The notes: generated by a model not told the origin, from the sequence alone. A DNA stretch of 64,000 nt from Streptomyces roseofulvus (GCF_039534915.1 NZ_BAAAWE010000001.1:6262001-6326000), one strand, 5' to 3'; counted from the first letter of the stretch, positions 24,263 to 33,875 are shown. Numbers and translations: made by a program.

Positions 24263-25117
24263 GTGGAGCAGGGCGCAGCGCGCGAGCGGGCGACGGAAGG
24301 GTCGTCCGTGCGATTCGGCGACCCCGCCGACGGGCGGCCGGACGACGCGTACGGAGCCGCCCAGGAGACCGCCCGCGTCCCCGGGCAGGCCCGCGGCGAC
24401 CAGCCCCGGGGCGACCAGGCCCGCGGCGAGCACACCCATGGCGAGCACCCCCGCGGCGAGGCCCCGTACCCCTTCCCCGGCGACGGCCCGCGGACCGTGC
24501 GGCGCCACTCCGTCCGGGGCCAGATCCTCGACGCCCTGCGGACCGCCCTCGTCGCCGGCGAGCTGCGCCCCGGCGAGGTCTACTCCGCCCCCGTCCTCGG
24601 CGAGCGCTTCGGCGTCTCCGCGACCCCCGTCCGCGAGGCCATGCAGCGCCTCGCCGTCGAGGGCGCCGTCGAGGTCGTCCCCAACCGCGGCTTCCGCGTG
24701 ATCGTCCGCACCCCCCGCGAGCTGGCCGAGCTGGCCGAGGTGCGGGCACTGATCGAGGTCCCCGTCATGCTGCGGCTGGCCCGCACCGTCCCGGCCGACG
24801 ACTGGGCCGCGCTGCGCCCGCTCGCCGAGGCCACCGGCGCCGCCGCGGCCCGCGGCGACCGCGCCCACTACGCCGAGACCGACCGCGCCTTCCACCGCGC
24901 GGTCCTCGCCCTCGCCGGCAACGAACAGCTCCTGGCCATCGCCGACGACCTCCACCGCCGCTCCCAGTGGCCGCTCCTCAGCACCCCCGTCCCGCGCCAC
25001 GCGGACCTCGTCGCGGACGCCGCCGAGCACTCCGCGCTCCTCGACGCCCTGACCGCCCAGGACCTCCCCGTCGTCGAGGAGCTCGTCCGGGAGCACTTCA
25101 CCGGCGCGAACGGCTGA
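24263..25117 (+). CDS. GntR-family (FCD) transcriptional regulator
   Basis: 284 residues. The GTG at 24263 has a perfect AGGAGG seven bases upstream. Residues 43-67 are five tandem copies of a pentapeptide (ARGDQ, PRGDQ, ARGEH, THGEH, PRGEA) in a disordered lead-in. A winged helix follows at about residues 78-145 (GEVYSAPVLGERFGVSATPVREAMQRL), then an all-helical FCD ligand domain with the metal-binding type residues Asp/His in ETDRAFHRAVL and EHSALLDAL. Its ligand is unknown; FCD regulators often sense organic acids. It stands alone. Confidence 0.87.
   Translation: MEQGAARERATEGSSVRFGDPADGRPDDAYGAAQETARVPGQARGDQPRGDQARGEHTHGEHPRGEAPYPFPGDGPRTVRRHSVRGQILDALRTALVAGELRPGEVYSAPVLGERFGVSATPVREAMQRLAVEGAVEVVPNRGFRVIVRTPRELAELAEVRALIEVPVMLRLARTVPADDWAALRPLAEATGAAAARGDRAHYAETDRAFHRAVLALAGNEQLLAIADDLHRRSQWPLLSTPVPRHADLVADAAEHSALLDALTAQDLPVVEELVREHFTGANG
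24389..24463 (+). repeat. Five 15-base tandem repeats coding for a pentapeptide
   Basis: In-frame units of 15 bases, each near GCCCGCGGCGACCAG, encode the (A/P/T)(R/H)G(D/E)(Q/H/A) repeat of the GntR protein. The unit is longer than one codon and keeps frame, so copy number could vary between strains. Confidence 0.75.
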
Positions 25118-25247
25118 GGCCGGGCCGGCCGCGGCGACCTCCGCCCCGGAGCGAGCGGTCCCGCGAACGGGCCGTCTCCCCGCCCCCCGCGCCCACTAAG
25201 GTCGTGGACGACAGCCGCCCGCACCGCGCCGCCCGTGAGGTTGCCCC

Positions 25248-26834
25248 ATGCCGTCCGCGATCCCGTCCCCGCCGGACGGACGCCGACCCTCCATCGGTAC
25301 GCAACCCGAGGCCGCCGCCCTGCTCGGCTGGCTCACCGACCCCGACGCGCCCCGCCTGTGCCTGGTCACCGGCGCCCCCGGCAGCGGCAAGACCGCCCTC
25401 CTCGGCTGGCTCGCGGCGCACGAGACCCGGGCCCGGCGCGGCCGCGCCAGGACCGACCGGATCCTCGTGCCGCTCGCCGGACAGAGCGCCCTCGGCGTCG
25501 CCTGGACCCTCGCGAACCGGCTCGGCGTGGTCGCCAGGACCCCCGCCGACCTCGTCCACACCCTCGCCACCAGCGAGGCCCGCCGCACCGGCCGGACCGT
25601 GCTCCTCCTCACCGACCTGCACGCCGCCGCCGAGCCGGAGGCCGTCGCCGACCTGCTCGCCGGGCTCGCCGAGGTCGGGCGGATCCGGATCGTGGTGGAG
25701 GCCCGCACCGGCACCCGGCCGCCGCGGGCCGCCCGCACCACCGTGGTCGACCTCGACGGGGACGCCGGACCCGAACCCGCCCCGCCCGCCCCGCCGCTCC
25801 CCGACCTCTCCGATCCCGCCGCCGTCTGCGCCGCCGATCCGCTCCTCGTCACCACCGGGTACGCGACCGCCTCCGCCGACGACCACGGCGGGCTGCGCGA
25901 CGCCTGGCTGCGGGCCGGGCAGGCGGTGTGCGCGGCGGACGGGCCGGCCGGCCGGGCGCTGGTGCTGCTCACCGCGCTCGGCGACGGCGCCGACCCCCGG
26001 CTGCGGCCCGCCCTCGCCGAACGGGCGGCGCCGGCGCCGTGGCGGGTGCGCTGGGCCCGGCACCGGGGCGACGTCACCCCGCCGTGGCCGGGCCCGGTCG
26101 CGGCGCTGGGGGCGACGGCCGGCGGGCCCACGGCCGATCTGGTCCTCGTCGGCGACCGCACCGGCACCGTCCGGCTGCTGCGGGAGGCGGACGCCTCCGG
26201 CGCCGGGCGGCTCGCCCACCGGGCCGGCGGCCGGGTCACCGCCCTCGCGCCCACCGCCGACGGGACGGTGCTGCTGCTCGACGAGCGCGGCCGGCTGCAC
26301 ACCGTACGGGGCACGGCGCCGCGCCCGCCCTATCTGGAACGGCTCACCGAGGCCGTCTCCACCACCCTGTCCCGGCACCCGGGCACCGCGCTCGCGGCCA
26401 TCGCGGGCTCGGTGGTGGTGGGGGACCGGCTCGGCTCGGTGCACGCCTTCGGCGTCAACGGCCTCCACCAGGCCGCCTCGCACAGCGGCCGGGTCACCGC
26501 CGTGACCGCGGTCGAGTCCGAGACGCCGTTCGTCTGCTCGGGCGGCGCCGACGGCACCGTACGGCTCTGGACGCCGGGGCGGCCGCCGGTCCCCGAACCG
26601 CTCGCGGAGCGCCGGGCGCCGGTGGTCGCCCTGCACGCGGCACCCGCTCCCGGCGGTCCGCTCGTCGCGGCCGCCTGGGCCGACGGGCGGGTGGAGTTGA
26701 TCCCCGCGGAGGGCGGCCGGCGGCGTGTCTTCCGGCCGGGGCCGGCGGTCCGCGCCGTCGCCGTCACGGCCACCGGAGCCCTGCTGGTCGGCACCGAGGA
26801 GAGCCTCATCTGCCTTGAACCGCACGGGAAGTGA
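25248..26834 (+). CDS. STAND-type ATPase with C-terminal beta-propeller
   Basis: 528 residues. The Walker A loop GAPGSGKT is at residues 42-49 and a Walker B-like strand TVLLLTDLHAA at about 112-122, so the N-terminal half is a P-loop NTPase of the STAND kind. From about residue 285 the chain shows repeating WD/beta-propeller blades (VGDRTGTVRLLREAD, CSGGADGTVRLWTPG, AAAWADGRVELIPAE). STAND-WD proteins sense a signal through the propeller and switch state with nucleotide. The effector domain common in longer relatives is missing, so it may be a scaffold. Start chosen at the ATG 25248. Function not known. Confidence 0.75.
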   Translation: MPSAIPSPPDGRRPSIGTQPEAAALLGWLTDPDAPRLCLVTGAPGSGKTALLGWLAAHETRARRGRARTDRILVPLAGQSALGVAWTLANRLGVVARTPADLVHTLATSEARRTGRTVLLLTDLHAAAEPEAVADLLAGLAEVGRIRIVVEARTGTRPPRAARTTVVDLDGDAGPEPAPPAPPLPDLSDPAAVCAADPLLVTTGYATASADDHGGLRDAWLRAGQAVCAADGPAGRALVLLTALGDGADPRLRPALAERAAPAPWRVRWARHRGDVTPPWPGPVAALGATAGGPTADLVLVGDRTGTVRLLREADASGAGRLAHRAGGRVTALAPTADGTVLLLDERGRLHTVRGTAPRPPYLERLTEAVSTTLSRHPGTALAAIAGSVVVGDRLGSVHAFGVNGLHQAASHSGRVTAVTAVESETPFVCSGGADGTVRLWTPGRPPVPEPLAERRAPVVALHAAPAPGGPLVAAAWADGRVELIPAEGGRRRVFRPGPAVRAVAVTATGALLVGTEESLICLEPHGK

Positions 26835-26862
26835 CGGCCCATCAAGAAGGCGCTCCGGCGCT

Positions 26863-27666
26863 TCACATGGCGGTCCTGGGCGTCAACTGGGCCGCCAGCC
26901 AGGTCGGTACCCCGCCGAGGAGGCGGAAGAGGCGGCCGGCCTCGGCGCGCAGCCGGCCCGCCTCCGGTTCCGTCTCCGTCTCGGCCAGCGCCGTCAGCGC
27001 CGGGGCCGTTCCCACCAGGTAGCCCAACTCCTCCCGGATCCGCAGCGATTCGGCGAAGCCGTGCCGGGCCTCGGCCAGCTCGCCCTCGCGCAGCGCGAGG
27101 CCCGCGAGATGGCGCCAGGTGGAGGAGAGCAGCAGCGAGTCGCCCTGAGCGGTGGCCCCCGCGTGCGCACGGCGGTACGCGGCCCTGGCCGCCTGGGGGG
27201 AGTCGCCCAGGTTCTGCGCCATCAGCCCGCGCCGGTAGTCGAGCAGCGGACGGCCCGGCTCCGAGGGGGCGATCAGCGCCGCCGCCCGGCCCAGCGCCAT
27301 CCGGGCCTCGTCGGCGCGGTCCCGGACGCCCAACAGGGTGGAGGCGTAGGCGAGATAGCCGCGCTCGCAGGCCGCCGCCCCGCGCTCCTCGTCACTGCTC
27401 GCGACCGCCTCGGCGGCGCGCAGCGCCTCCTCCGCCTCGGCCCAGCCCTGTTCGGTGTAGAGGCAGCGCTCGATCAGCAGCGCGGCCCGTTCGAGTGCCG
27501 CGGCCGGTTCGTGGGCGCGGGGGGCGAGCAGCGCCGCCGCGTCGGCCCAGCAGCCGCGGGAGCGGAGCCGCCATATGGCGGTCTCCACCGGAGTCTCCTT
27601 GCCGTAGGCGAGGGACGGACGTGCGCCGCCCCCTGATTCGGAACCAGACATGGCGGTGTCCGCCAC
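26863..27666 (-). CDS. Tetratricopeptide-repeat protein
   Basis: 267 residues made of helical pairs with TPR-like spacing (WADAAALLAPRAHEPAAALE, EQGWAEAEEALRAAEAVAS, LAEARHGFAESLRIREELG). No enzyme motif or membrane segment is seen, so it is probably a cytoplasmic protein-binding scaffold. The GTG at 27666 has GGGGAGGG close upstream; the ATG at 27651 is possible. Its end is 28 bases from the convergent STAND-type gene, but whether they work together is unknown. Confidence 0.72.
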   Translation of the reverse strand: MADTAMSGSESGGGARPSLAYGKETPVETAIWRLRSRGCWADAAALLAPRAHEPAAALERAALLIERCLYTEQGWAEAEEALRAAEAVASSDEERGAAACERGYLAYASTLLGVRDRADEARMALGRAAALIAPSEPGRPLLDYRRGLMAQNLGDSPQAARAAYRRAHAGATAQGDSLLLSSTWRHLAGLALREGELAEARHGFAESLRIREELGYLVGTAPALTALAETETEPEAGRLRAEAGRLFRLLGGVPTWLAAQLTPRTAM

Positions 27667-27780
27667 ATTGCCCTCCCCGAGCGCGCCATCGAGCTGTTGA
27701 GTAGGACGGCATCTCAGCACGAACGGCCGTACCCGGCCAAGGGGTCGGGTGAAAAATTTCACAAAGCCGCGGGGCAGGCG

Positions 27781-27816
27781 TGACGCCCCGCCGGAACCGG
27801 GTCCGACGGGGCGTCA
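27781..27816 (-). terminator. Terminator downstream of the PucR gene
   Basis: TGACGCCCCG (27781-27790) and CGGGGCGTCA (27807-27816) form a perfect 10-base stem with a 16-base loop, about 150 bases beyond the leftward pucR stop. Confidence 0.65.
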
Positions 27817-27962
27817 GGGGCTGCCGAGGCCCGTGATCACGGCGGTGATCAGGGAAGAGCGGTGGTGCGGCGGGCGGCCACGGGAGCGCGGCCGGAAGGG
27901 CCGTCCGTCACTCCTGCGGACTCAACCGAAGGAGTGAATTCCGGAACCGCGGGGGCGGTCCG

Positions 27963-29687
27963 TCAGCTCATCCGCAGGGCCAGGAAGAAGTCGAGCTTGT
28001 CCTCCAGGCGGGACAGGTCGCGGCCGGTCAGCTGCTCGATCCGGCCGACCCGGTAGCGCAGCGTGTTCACGTGCAGGTGCAGCCGGGTCGCGCAGCGCGT
28101 CCAGGAGCCGTCGCAGTCCAGGAACGCCTCCAGGGTCGGGATCAGCTCCGCGCGGTGGCGCCGGTCGTAGTCCCGCAGCGGGTCCAGCAGCCGGGCCGTG
28201 AAGGCGCGCCGCACGTCGTCCGGGACGAAGGGCAGCAGCAGGACGTGCGAGGCCAGCTCGTGGTGGCCGGCCGCGCAGACCCGGCCGGGGCGGGCGGCGG
28301 CCACCCGGCGGGCGTGCCGGGCCTCCTCCAGGGCGCCGCGCAGCCCCTCCGCCGAGTGCACGGAGGCGGAGACGCCGAGGGTGAGCCGCCCGTCGTCGGC
28401 GAGGCCGGCCGAGAGCGGAGCCCGTACCGCGGCGAGCAGGGCGTCGGCGTGCAGGCCCAGGGCGGGCGCCGCGCCGTCGTCCTCGCTCTCCGGGATCGGT
28501 CCCGCGGCCAGCGGCACCAGGGCGATGGCCTCGTCGCCGGTGTGGGCGACGGCGATCCGGTCGGCGGACTCGGCGCCGACGGTCGCCGGGTCGACCAGGA
28601 TCTCCTCCAGGAGCGCCTGGGTGACCGGTCCGGCCTCCACCGGGGGCTGGCCGCCCTCCTGGTCCCACTCGACGCGGGCGACGACGACCTGCCAGTGCGG
28701 GGCGGCGCCGAGGCCGGGCAGCAGCACCGGGGCGGCGACCCGCAGCCGGGCGGCGATCTCGGCGGGCGCGGCGCCCGTCTGCACCAGCTCCAGCACCTCC
28801 TGGGCGAGCCGGCGGCGCACCGTACGGGCCGCGTCGCGCCGGTCGCGCTCCACCGAGATCAGCTGGGTGACGCCCTGCAGCAGGTCCAGCCGGGCGGCCG
28901 GCCAGTCTCCGGCGTCCGCCTCGACGGCGAGCAGCCAGTCGGAGAGCACGGTCTCCCGGACGTCCCGGGAGGCCGGCGCGGCGGCCCGGCCGGTGTTGCG
29001 GATCGGGAAGAGCGAGTACGGCGTGCCGTGCACGGTCAGCCGGTGCGGGCCGCGCCTGCCCGTCCGGGTGGCGGCCAGGTGCTCGGCGGCCAGACCGGCC
29101 GCGAGGGCCGGGTCCAGCGGCTCTCCGGCGCCCGCGACCTGCCGTCCGGTGGGGGAGAGGACCCAGGCGCGCAGATCCAGGTCGGAGCCGAGCAGGTCGA
29201 GGACGGCCTCCGGGCCGCCGCCCGCCGGGCCGGAGGTCATCAGGCGCCTGTGCCGATCGACGACGGCGGCCAGGTCGCCCGCCCGCTCGCCGGAGACCTG
29301 TCGAACAACGTGCTCGGTGATCGTCGCGAACGCAACGGATTCTTCCACGATGAACAGCGGCAGACGGTGGCGAGAACACGCCTCCACGAGCTCGTCGGGG
29401 ACGTCGCCCCGTCCGGCCTCGCCCGTGGCGAGCGCCGCCACCCCGACCTCACCGACCGCGAGCCCGGAGACGCCGGCCGAGGCGAGGACCCGGACGAAGG
29501 GCTCGGACTCGGCCGGCTCCCGCATCCAGGCCAGGCCGGTGAGGACCAGCTCGCCGCCGGACAGGTACCTGCTGGGATCCTTGAGGTCCGTGGTCATCAC
29601 GCCGCGGACGGAGCGGTCCAGCTCGTCCTCGCCGCCCAGCAGGCGCAGCCCGAGCGCGTCGTTCTCCAGCAGTGCGCGCAGCCGCAT
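27963..29687 (-). CDS. pucR: PucR-family regulator of purine catabolism
   Basis: 574 residues. The N-terminal PucR domain (LLENDALGLRLLGGEDELDRSVRG, to about residue 125) is followed by a GGDEF-like middle region and a C-terminal PucR helix-turn-helix with FLDCDGSWTRCATRLHLHVNTLRYRVGRIEQLTG. It is divergent from the xanthine dehydrogenase operon, which makes control of purine breakdown the natural reading; PucR in Bacillus activates such genes. The ATG at 29687 is 314 bases from the first xdh gene. The ribosome site is weak. Confidence 0.85.
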   Translation of the reverse strand: MRLRALLENDALGLRLLGGEDELDRSVRGVMTTDLKDPSRYLSGGELVLTGLAWMREPAESEPFVRVLASAGVSGLAVGEVGVAALATGEAGRGDVPDELVEACSRHRLPLFIVEESVAFATITEHVVRQVSGERAGDLAAVVDRHRRLMTSGPAGGGPEAVLDLLGSDLDLRAWVLSPTGRQVAGAGEPLDPALAAGLAAEHLAATRTGRRGPHRLTVHGTPYSLFPIRNTGRAAAPASRDVRETVLSDWLLAVEADAGDWPAARLDLLQGVTQLISVERDRRDAARTVRRRLAQEVLELVQTGAAPAEIAARLRVAAPVLLPGLGAAPHWQVVVARVEWDQEGGQPPVEAGPVTQALLEEILVDPATVGAESADRIAVAHTGDEAIALVPLAAGPIPESEDDGAAPALGLHADALLAAVRAPLSAGLADDGRLTLGVSASVHSAEGLRGALEEARHARRVAAARPGRVCAAGHHELASHVLLLPFVPDDVRRAFTARLLDPLRDYDRRHRAELIPTLEAFLDCDGSWTRCATRLHLHVNTLRYRVGRIEQLTGRDLSRLEDKLDFFLALRMS

Positions 29688-30001
29688 CGTGTCGCCGCCG
29701 TTCCTTCGAGTGGGTGGTGGGGTTGTCGTGTATTCGACGGTGGGGTCGTTCGGGTGGTGTCCCTGTTTCCAGGGGGAAACGGCGAGGTATCCGTTCCCCG
29801 CCTTTCGTTCGAATCTACAAGACGTCCCGGGGCACCGGCGAATTCCTTCATGTTTTCGGTGACTGCACCCCGGCCACCGTGGCTTGTGTACTAGGCCACA
29901 CACCGCGTGAACAGGACATGAACACCGAAGTCGAGGGCCGGACGTCCCCCAGTGCCCGGACGACCGTCCCCGATCACCAGAATCACTAGAAGAGAGCCAC
30001 C
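29688..30001. promoter_or_regulatory. Divergent promoter region pucR / xdh operon
   Basis: 314 bases without a gene. Visible: GTTTCC-AGGG-GGAAAC inverted repeat at 29765-29780, and TGTGT-N8-ACACA at 29885-29902, either of which could be a PucR-type site. The xdh ribosome site AGAAGAGAG lies just before 30002. Confidence 0.5.
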
Positions 30002-30895
30002 ATGGACTTCCTTCGCCCCGCCAGCTGGGAGGAGGCGCTCGCCGCCAAGGCAGAGCACCCCACGGCCGTGCCCATCGCCGGCGGTACCGACGTCATGGTC
30101 GAGATCAACTTCGACCACCGGCGCCCCGAGTACCTGCTGGACCTGAACCGCATCGAGCTGCTGCGCGAGTGGGAGGTCGGCGAGGAGAACGTCCGACTCG
30201 GCGCTTCCGTTCCGTACACGCAGATCATGGAGAACCTGCGGGCCGAGCTGCCGGGCCTGGCGCTCGCCTCGCACACCGTCGCCTCCCCGCAGATCCGCAA
30301 CCGCGGCGGCGTCGGCGGCAACCTCGGCACCGCCTCCCCGGCCGGTGACGCCCACCCCGCCCTCCTCGCCGCCGGCGCCGAGGTCGAGGTCGAGTCGCAG
30401 GCCCGCGGCAGCCGCTTCATCCCGATCGACGAGTTCTACACCGGCGTGAAGCGCAACGCGCTCCAGCCCGACGAGCTCATCAAGACCGTTCACATCAAGA
30501 AGGCGGACGGCCCCCAGCAGTACTCCAAGGTCGGCACCCGCAACGCGATGGTCATCGCCGTCTGCGCCTTCGGCCTGGCGCTGCACCCGGAGACCCGCAC
30601 CGTGCGCACCGGCATCGGCTCGGCCGCGCCGACCCCGATCCGCGCCAAGGAGGCCGAGAACTTCCTGAACGCGGCCCTGGAGGAGGGCGGTTTCTGGGAG
30701 AGCGGCAAGATCATCACCCCGTCGATCGCGAAGCAGTTCGCCGACCTCTGCTCGGGCGCCGCCAACCCGATCGACGACGTCCGTGGCACCGCCAAGTACC
30801 GCCGCCACGCCGTCGGAATCATGGCCCGCCGCCAGCTCGGCTGGACCTGGGAGCAGTACCGCGGCGCCGGCCGCACGCTTGAGGGAGCTGCCTGA
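30002..30895 (+). CDS. Xanthine dehydrogenase family FAD-binding subunit
   Basis: 297 residues of the CoxM/XdhB type: FAD motif PIAGGTDVMVEIN at residues 24-36 and ASPQIRNRGGVGGNLGTASP (96-115), then the C-terminal CO dehydrogenase flavoprotein domain. It carries electrons from the iron-sulfur subunit to NAD or another acceptor. First gene of a tight operon: two bases separate its stop from the next start. The ATG at 30002 has a good AGAAGAGAG site. Confidence 0.92.
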   Translation: MDFLRPASWEEALAAKAEHPTAVPIAGGTDVMVEINFDHRRPEYLLDLNRIELLREWEVGEENVRLGASVPYTQIMENLRAELPGLALASHTVASPQIRNRGGVGGNLGTASPAGDAHPALLAAGAEVEVESQARGSRFIPIDEFYTGVKRNALQPDELIKTVHIKKADGPQQYSKVGTRNAMVIAVCAFGLALHPETRTVRTGIGSAAPTPIRAKEAENFLNAALEEGGFWESGKIITPSIAKQFADLCSGAANPIDDVRGTAKYRRHAVGIMARRQLGWTWEQYRGAGRTLEGAA

Positions 30896-30897
30896 TC

Positions 30898-31485
30898 ATG
30901 CGCGTCAATTTCACGGTCAACGGTCGTCCGCAGGAAGCCGACGACGTCTGGGAGGGCGAGTCCCTTCTCTACGTGCTCCGCGAGCGGCTGGGCCTGCCGG
31001 GCTCCAAGAACGCCTGCGAGCAGGGCGAGTGCGGCTCCTGCACGGTCCGCCTCGACGGCGTGCCGGTCTGTTCCTGCCTCGTCGCCGCCGGCCAGGTCGA
31101 GGGCCGCGAGGTCGTCACGGTCGAGGGCCTCGCCGACTACGCCAAGGAGCGTGCTGAGCACGCCGGTTGCGCCTCCGGCGCCTGCGGCACCTCGATCGAC
31201 GAGGCCAAGCGGTGGGAAGCCAAGCCCGGTCAGGACTCCCAGACCGGCGAGGGCGTCGAACTCTCGCCGATCCAGCAGGCGTTCATCGACGCCGGCGCCG
31301 TCCAGTGCGGCTTCTGCACCCCCGGTCTGCTGGTCGCCGCCGACGAGATGCTGGAGCGCAACCCGTCCCCGACGGACGCGGACATCCGCGAGGCGCTCTC
31401 CGGCAACCTCTGCCGCTGCACCGGTTACGAGAAGATCCTCGACGCGGTCCGCCTCGCGGCCGCCCGTCAGGGAGAGGCGGTCTGA
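30898..31485 (+). CDS. Xanthine dehydrogenase family [2Fe-2S] subunit
   Basis: 195 residues with a plant-ferredoxin [2Fe-2S] domain (Cys40, Cys45, Cys48, Cys60) and the second, helical [2Fe-2S] domain (CGFC then CRC near the end). Between the two is an extra segment of about 35 residues, roughly 82-117, with two further cysteines (GCASGACG) that standard subunits of about 160 residues lack. Two bases separate its stop from the large subunit start. Passes electrons from the molybdenum centre to the FAD subunit. Confidence 0.92.
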   Translation: MRVNFTVNGRPQEADDVWEGESLLYVLRERLGLPGSKNACEQGECGSCTVRLDGVPVCSCLVAAGQVEGREVVTVEGLADYAKERAEHAGCASGACGTSIDEAKRWEAKPGQDSQTGEGVELSPIQQAFIDAGAVQCGFCTPGLLVAADEMLERNPSPTDADIREALSGNLCRCTGYEKILDAVRLAAARQGEAV

Positions 31486-31487
31486 CC

Positions 31488-33875
31488 ATGGCTGGCACCA
31501 CCACGGGCATCCCCCGCGACGTCACCCAGAACCACGTCAAGGGCGGCGTCGGCGAGTCCACCCTCCGCCCCGACGGCACCCTGAAGGTCACCGGCGAGTT
31601 CGCCTACTCCTCGGACATGTGGCACGAGGACATGCTGTGGGGGCAGGTCCTGCGGTCCACCGTCGCGCACGCCGAGATCGTGTCCATCGACACCTCCGAG
31701 GCCCTCGCGATGGACGGCGTCTACGCCGTCATGACCCACGAGGACCTCCCCGCCGCCAAGAACTACGGCATGGAGTTCCAGGACACCCCCGTCCTCGCCT
31801 ACGGCAAGGTCCGCCACCACGGCGAGCCGGTCGCCCTCGTGGCCGCCGACCACCCGGAGACCGCCCGCCGCGCCGCCGCCAAGATCGTCATCGAGTACCG
31901 GGAGCTCCCGGTCGTCACGGACGAGGCCTCCGCCCTCGCGCCGGACGCGATCCTGGTCCACGAGAACCGCGACGACCACCACTCCGGCCACGTCCCGCAC
32001 CCCAACATCGTGCACCGCCAGCCGATCATCCGCGGCAACGCCGCCGAGGCCGCCCGGCGCGCCGACGTGATCGTCAAGGGCGAGTACACCTTCGGCATGC
32101 AGGACCAGGCCTTCCTCGGCCCCGAGTCCGGCCTCGCGGTACCGGCCGAGGACGGCGGCGTCGACCTGTACGTCGCCACCCAGTGGCTGCACTCGGACCT
32201 CAAGCAGATCGCCCCCTGCCTCGGCCTGCCCGAGGAGAAGGTCCGCATGACGATGGCCGGCATCGGCGGCGCCTTCGGCGGCCGCGAGGACATCTCCATG
32301 CAGATCCTCGCCTCGCTGCTCGCCCTGCGCACCGGCAAGCCGGTCAAGATGGTCTACAACCGGTACGAGTCCTTCTTCGGCCACGTCCACCGGCACCCGG
32401 CGAAGCTGTACTACGAGCACGGCGCCACCAGGGACGGCAAGCTCACGCACGTCAAGTGCAAGATCGTCCTCGACGGCGGCGCGTACGCCTCGTCCACGGC
32501 CTCGGTCGTCGGCAACGCCTCCTCCCTCTCGATCGGCCCGTACGTCGTCGAGGACGTCGAGATCGAGGCGATCGGCCTCTACACCAACAACCCGCCCTGC
32601 GGCGCCATGCGCGGCTTCGGCGCGGTCCAGGCCTGCTTCGCCTACGAGGCCCAGATGGACAAGCTCGCGGCCGAGCTGGACATGGACCCGGTGGAGCTGC
32701 GCCAGCTCAACGCCATGGAGCAGGGCACGATCATGCCGACCGGCCAGGTCGTGGACTCGCCGGCGCCCGTCGCCGAGCTGCTCCGCATGGTCAAGGCCCG
32801 CCCGATGCCGCCGGAGCGCCAGTGGGAGACCGCCGGCGAGGGCGCGGACGTCCGCGCGCTGCCGGGCGGCCTCTCCAACACCTCGCACGGCGAGGGCGTC
32901 GTCCGGGGCGTCGGCTACGCGGTCGGCATCAAGAACGTCGGCTTCTCCGAGGGCTTCGACGACTACTCGACCGCCAAGATCCGCCTGGAGGTCATCAACG
33001 GCGAGCCCGTCGCGATGGTCCACACCGCCGCGGCGGAGGTCGGCCAGGGCGGCGTCACCATCCACGCGCAGATCGCCCGCACCGAGCTCGGCGTCCAGCA
33101 GGTCACCATCCACCCCGCCGACACCCAGGTGGGCTCGGCCGGTTCGACCTCCGCGGGCCGCCAGACGTACATGACCGGCGGCGCCATCAAGAACTCCTGC
33201 GAGCTCGTCCGCGAGAAGGTCCTGGAGATCGGCCGGCGCAAGTTCGGCTCGTACCACCCCGCGTGGGCCAACGCCGAACTCCTCCTGGAGGGCGGCAAGG
33301 TCGTCACCGACAACGGCGAGGCCCTCGCCTCCATCGCCGACGTCCTGGAGGACCAGGCCGTGGAGGTCGAGGAGGAGTGGCGGCACCGCCCCACCCAGGC
33401 CTTCGACCTCGTCACCGGCCAGGGCGACGGGCACGTCCAGTACGCCTTCGCCGCGCACCGCGCGGTGGTGGAGGTCGACACCGAGCTCGGCCTCGTCAAG
33501 GTCATCGAGCTGGCCTGCGCCCAGGACGTCGGCAAGGCGGTCAACCCGCTCTCCGTGGTCGGCCAGATCCAGGGTGGCACCACCCAGGGCCTGGGCGTCG
33601 CGGTGATGGAGGAGATCATCGTCGACCCGAAGACCGCGAAGGTGCGCAACCCCTCCTTCACGGACTACCTGATCCCGACCATCCTCGACACGCCGACCAT
33701 CCCGGTCGACTACCTCGAACTGGCCGACCCCCACGCGCCGTACGGCGTCCGGGGCATCGGCGAGGCCCCGACCCTGTCGTCCACCCCGGCCGTCCTCGCG
33801 GCGATCCGGGCGGCGACCGGGCTGGAGCTGAACAAGACGCCGGTCCGCCCCGAGGCGCTCACCGGCACCCTGTAG
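31488..33875 (+). CDS. Xanthine dehydrogenase family molybdopterin-binding subunit
   Basis: 795 residues, the usual length of the large subunit. Molybdopterin-contact motifs are visible: GGAFGGRED (about residues 263-271), CGAMRGFGAVQACF with the conserved Arg, and near the end GVRGIGEAPTLSSTPAV, whose Glu is the catalytic base of molybdenum hydroxylases. With pucR, a purine permease and XdhC alongside, the likely substrate is hypoxanthine or xanthine. A terminator hairpin follows the stop. Confidence 0.92.
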   Translation: MAGTTTGIPRDVTQNHVKGGVGESTLRPDGTLKVTGEFAYSSDMWHEDMLWGQVLRSTVAHAEIVSIDTSEALAMDGVYAVMTHEDLPAAKNYGMEFQDTPVLAYGKVRHHGEPVALVAADHPETARRAAAKIVIEYRELPVVTDEASALAPDAILVHENRDDHHSGHVPHPNIVHRQPIIRGNAAEAARRADVIVKGEYTFGMQDQAFLGPESGLAVPAEDGGVDLYVATQWLHSDLKQIAPCLGLPEEKVRMTMAGIGGAFGGREDISMQILASLLALRTGKPVKMVYNRYESFFGHVHRHPAKLYYEHGATRDGKLTHVKCKIVLDGGAYASSTASVVGNASSLSIGPYVVEDVEIEAIGLYTNNPPCGAMRGFGAVQACFAYEAQMDKLAAELDMDPVELRQLNAMEQGTIMPTGQVVDSPAPVAELLRMVKARPMPPERQWETAGEGADVRALPGGLSNTSHGEGVVRGVGYAVGIKNVGFSEGFDDYSTAKIRLEVINGEPVAMVHTAAAEVGQGGVTIHAQIARTELGVQQVTIHPADTQVGSAGSTSAGRQTYMTGGAIKNSCELVREKVLEIGRRKFGSYHPAWANAELLLEGGKVVTDNGEALASIADVLEDQAVEVEEEWRHRPTQAFDLVTGQGDGHVQYAFAAHRAVVEVDTELGLVKVIELACAQDVGKAVNPLSVVGQIQGGTTQGLGVAVMEEIIVDPKTAKVRNPSFTDYLIPTILDTPTIPVDYLELADPHAPYGVRGIGEAPTLSSTPAVLAAIRAATGLELNKTPVRPEALTGTL

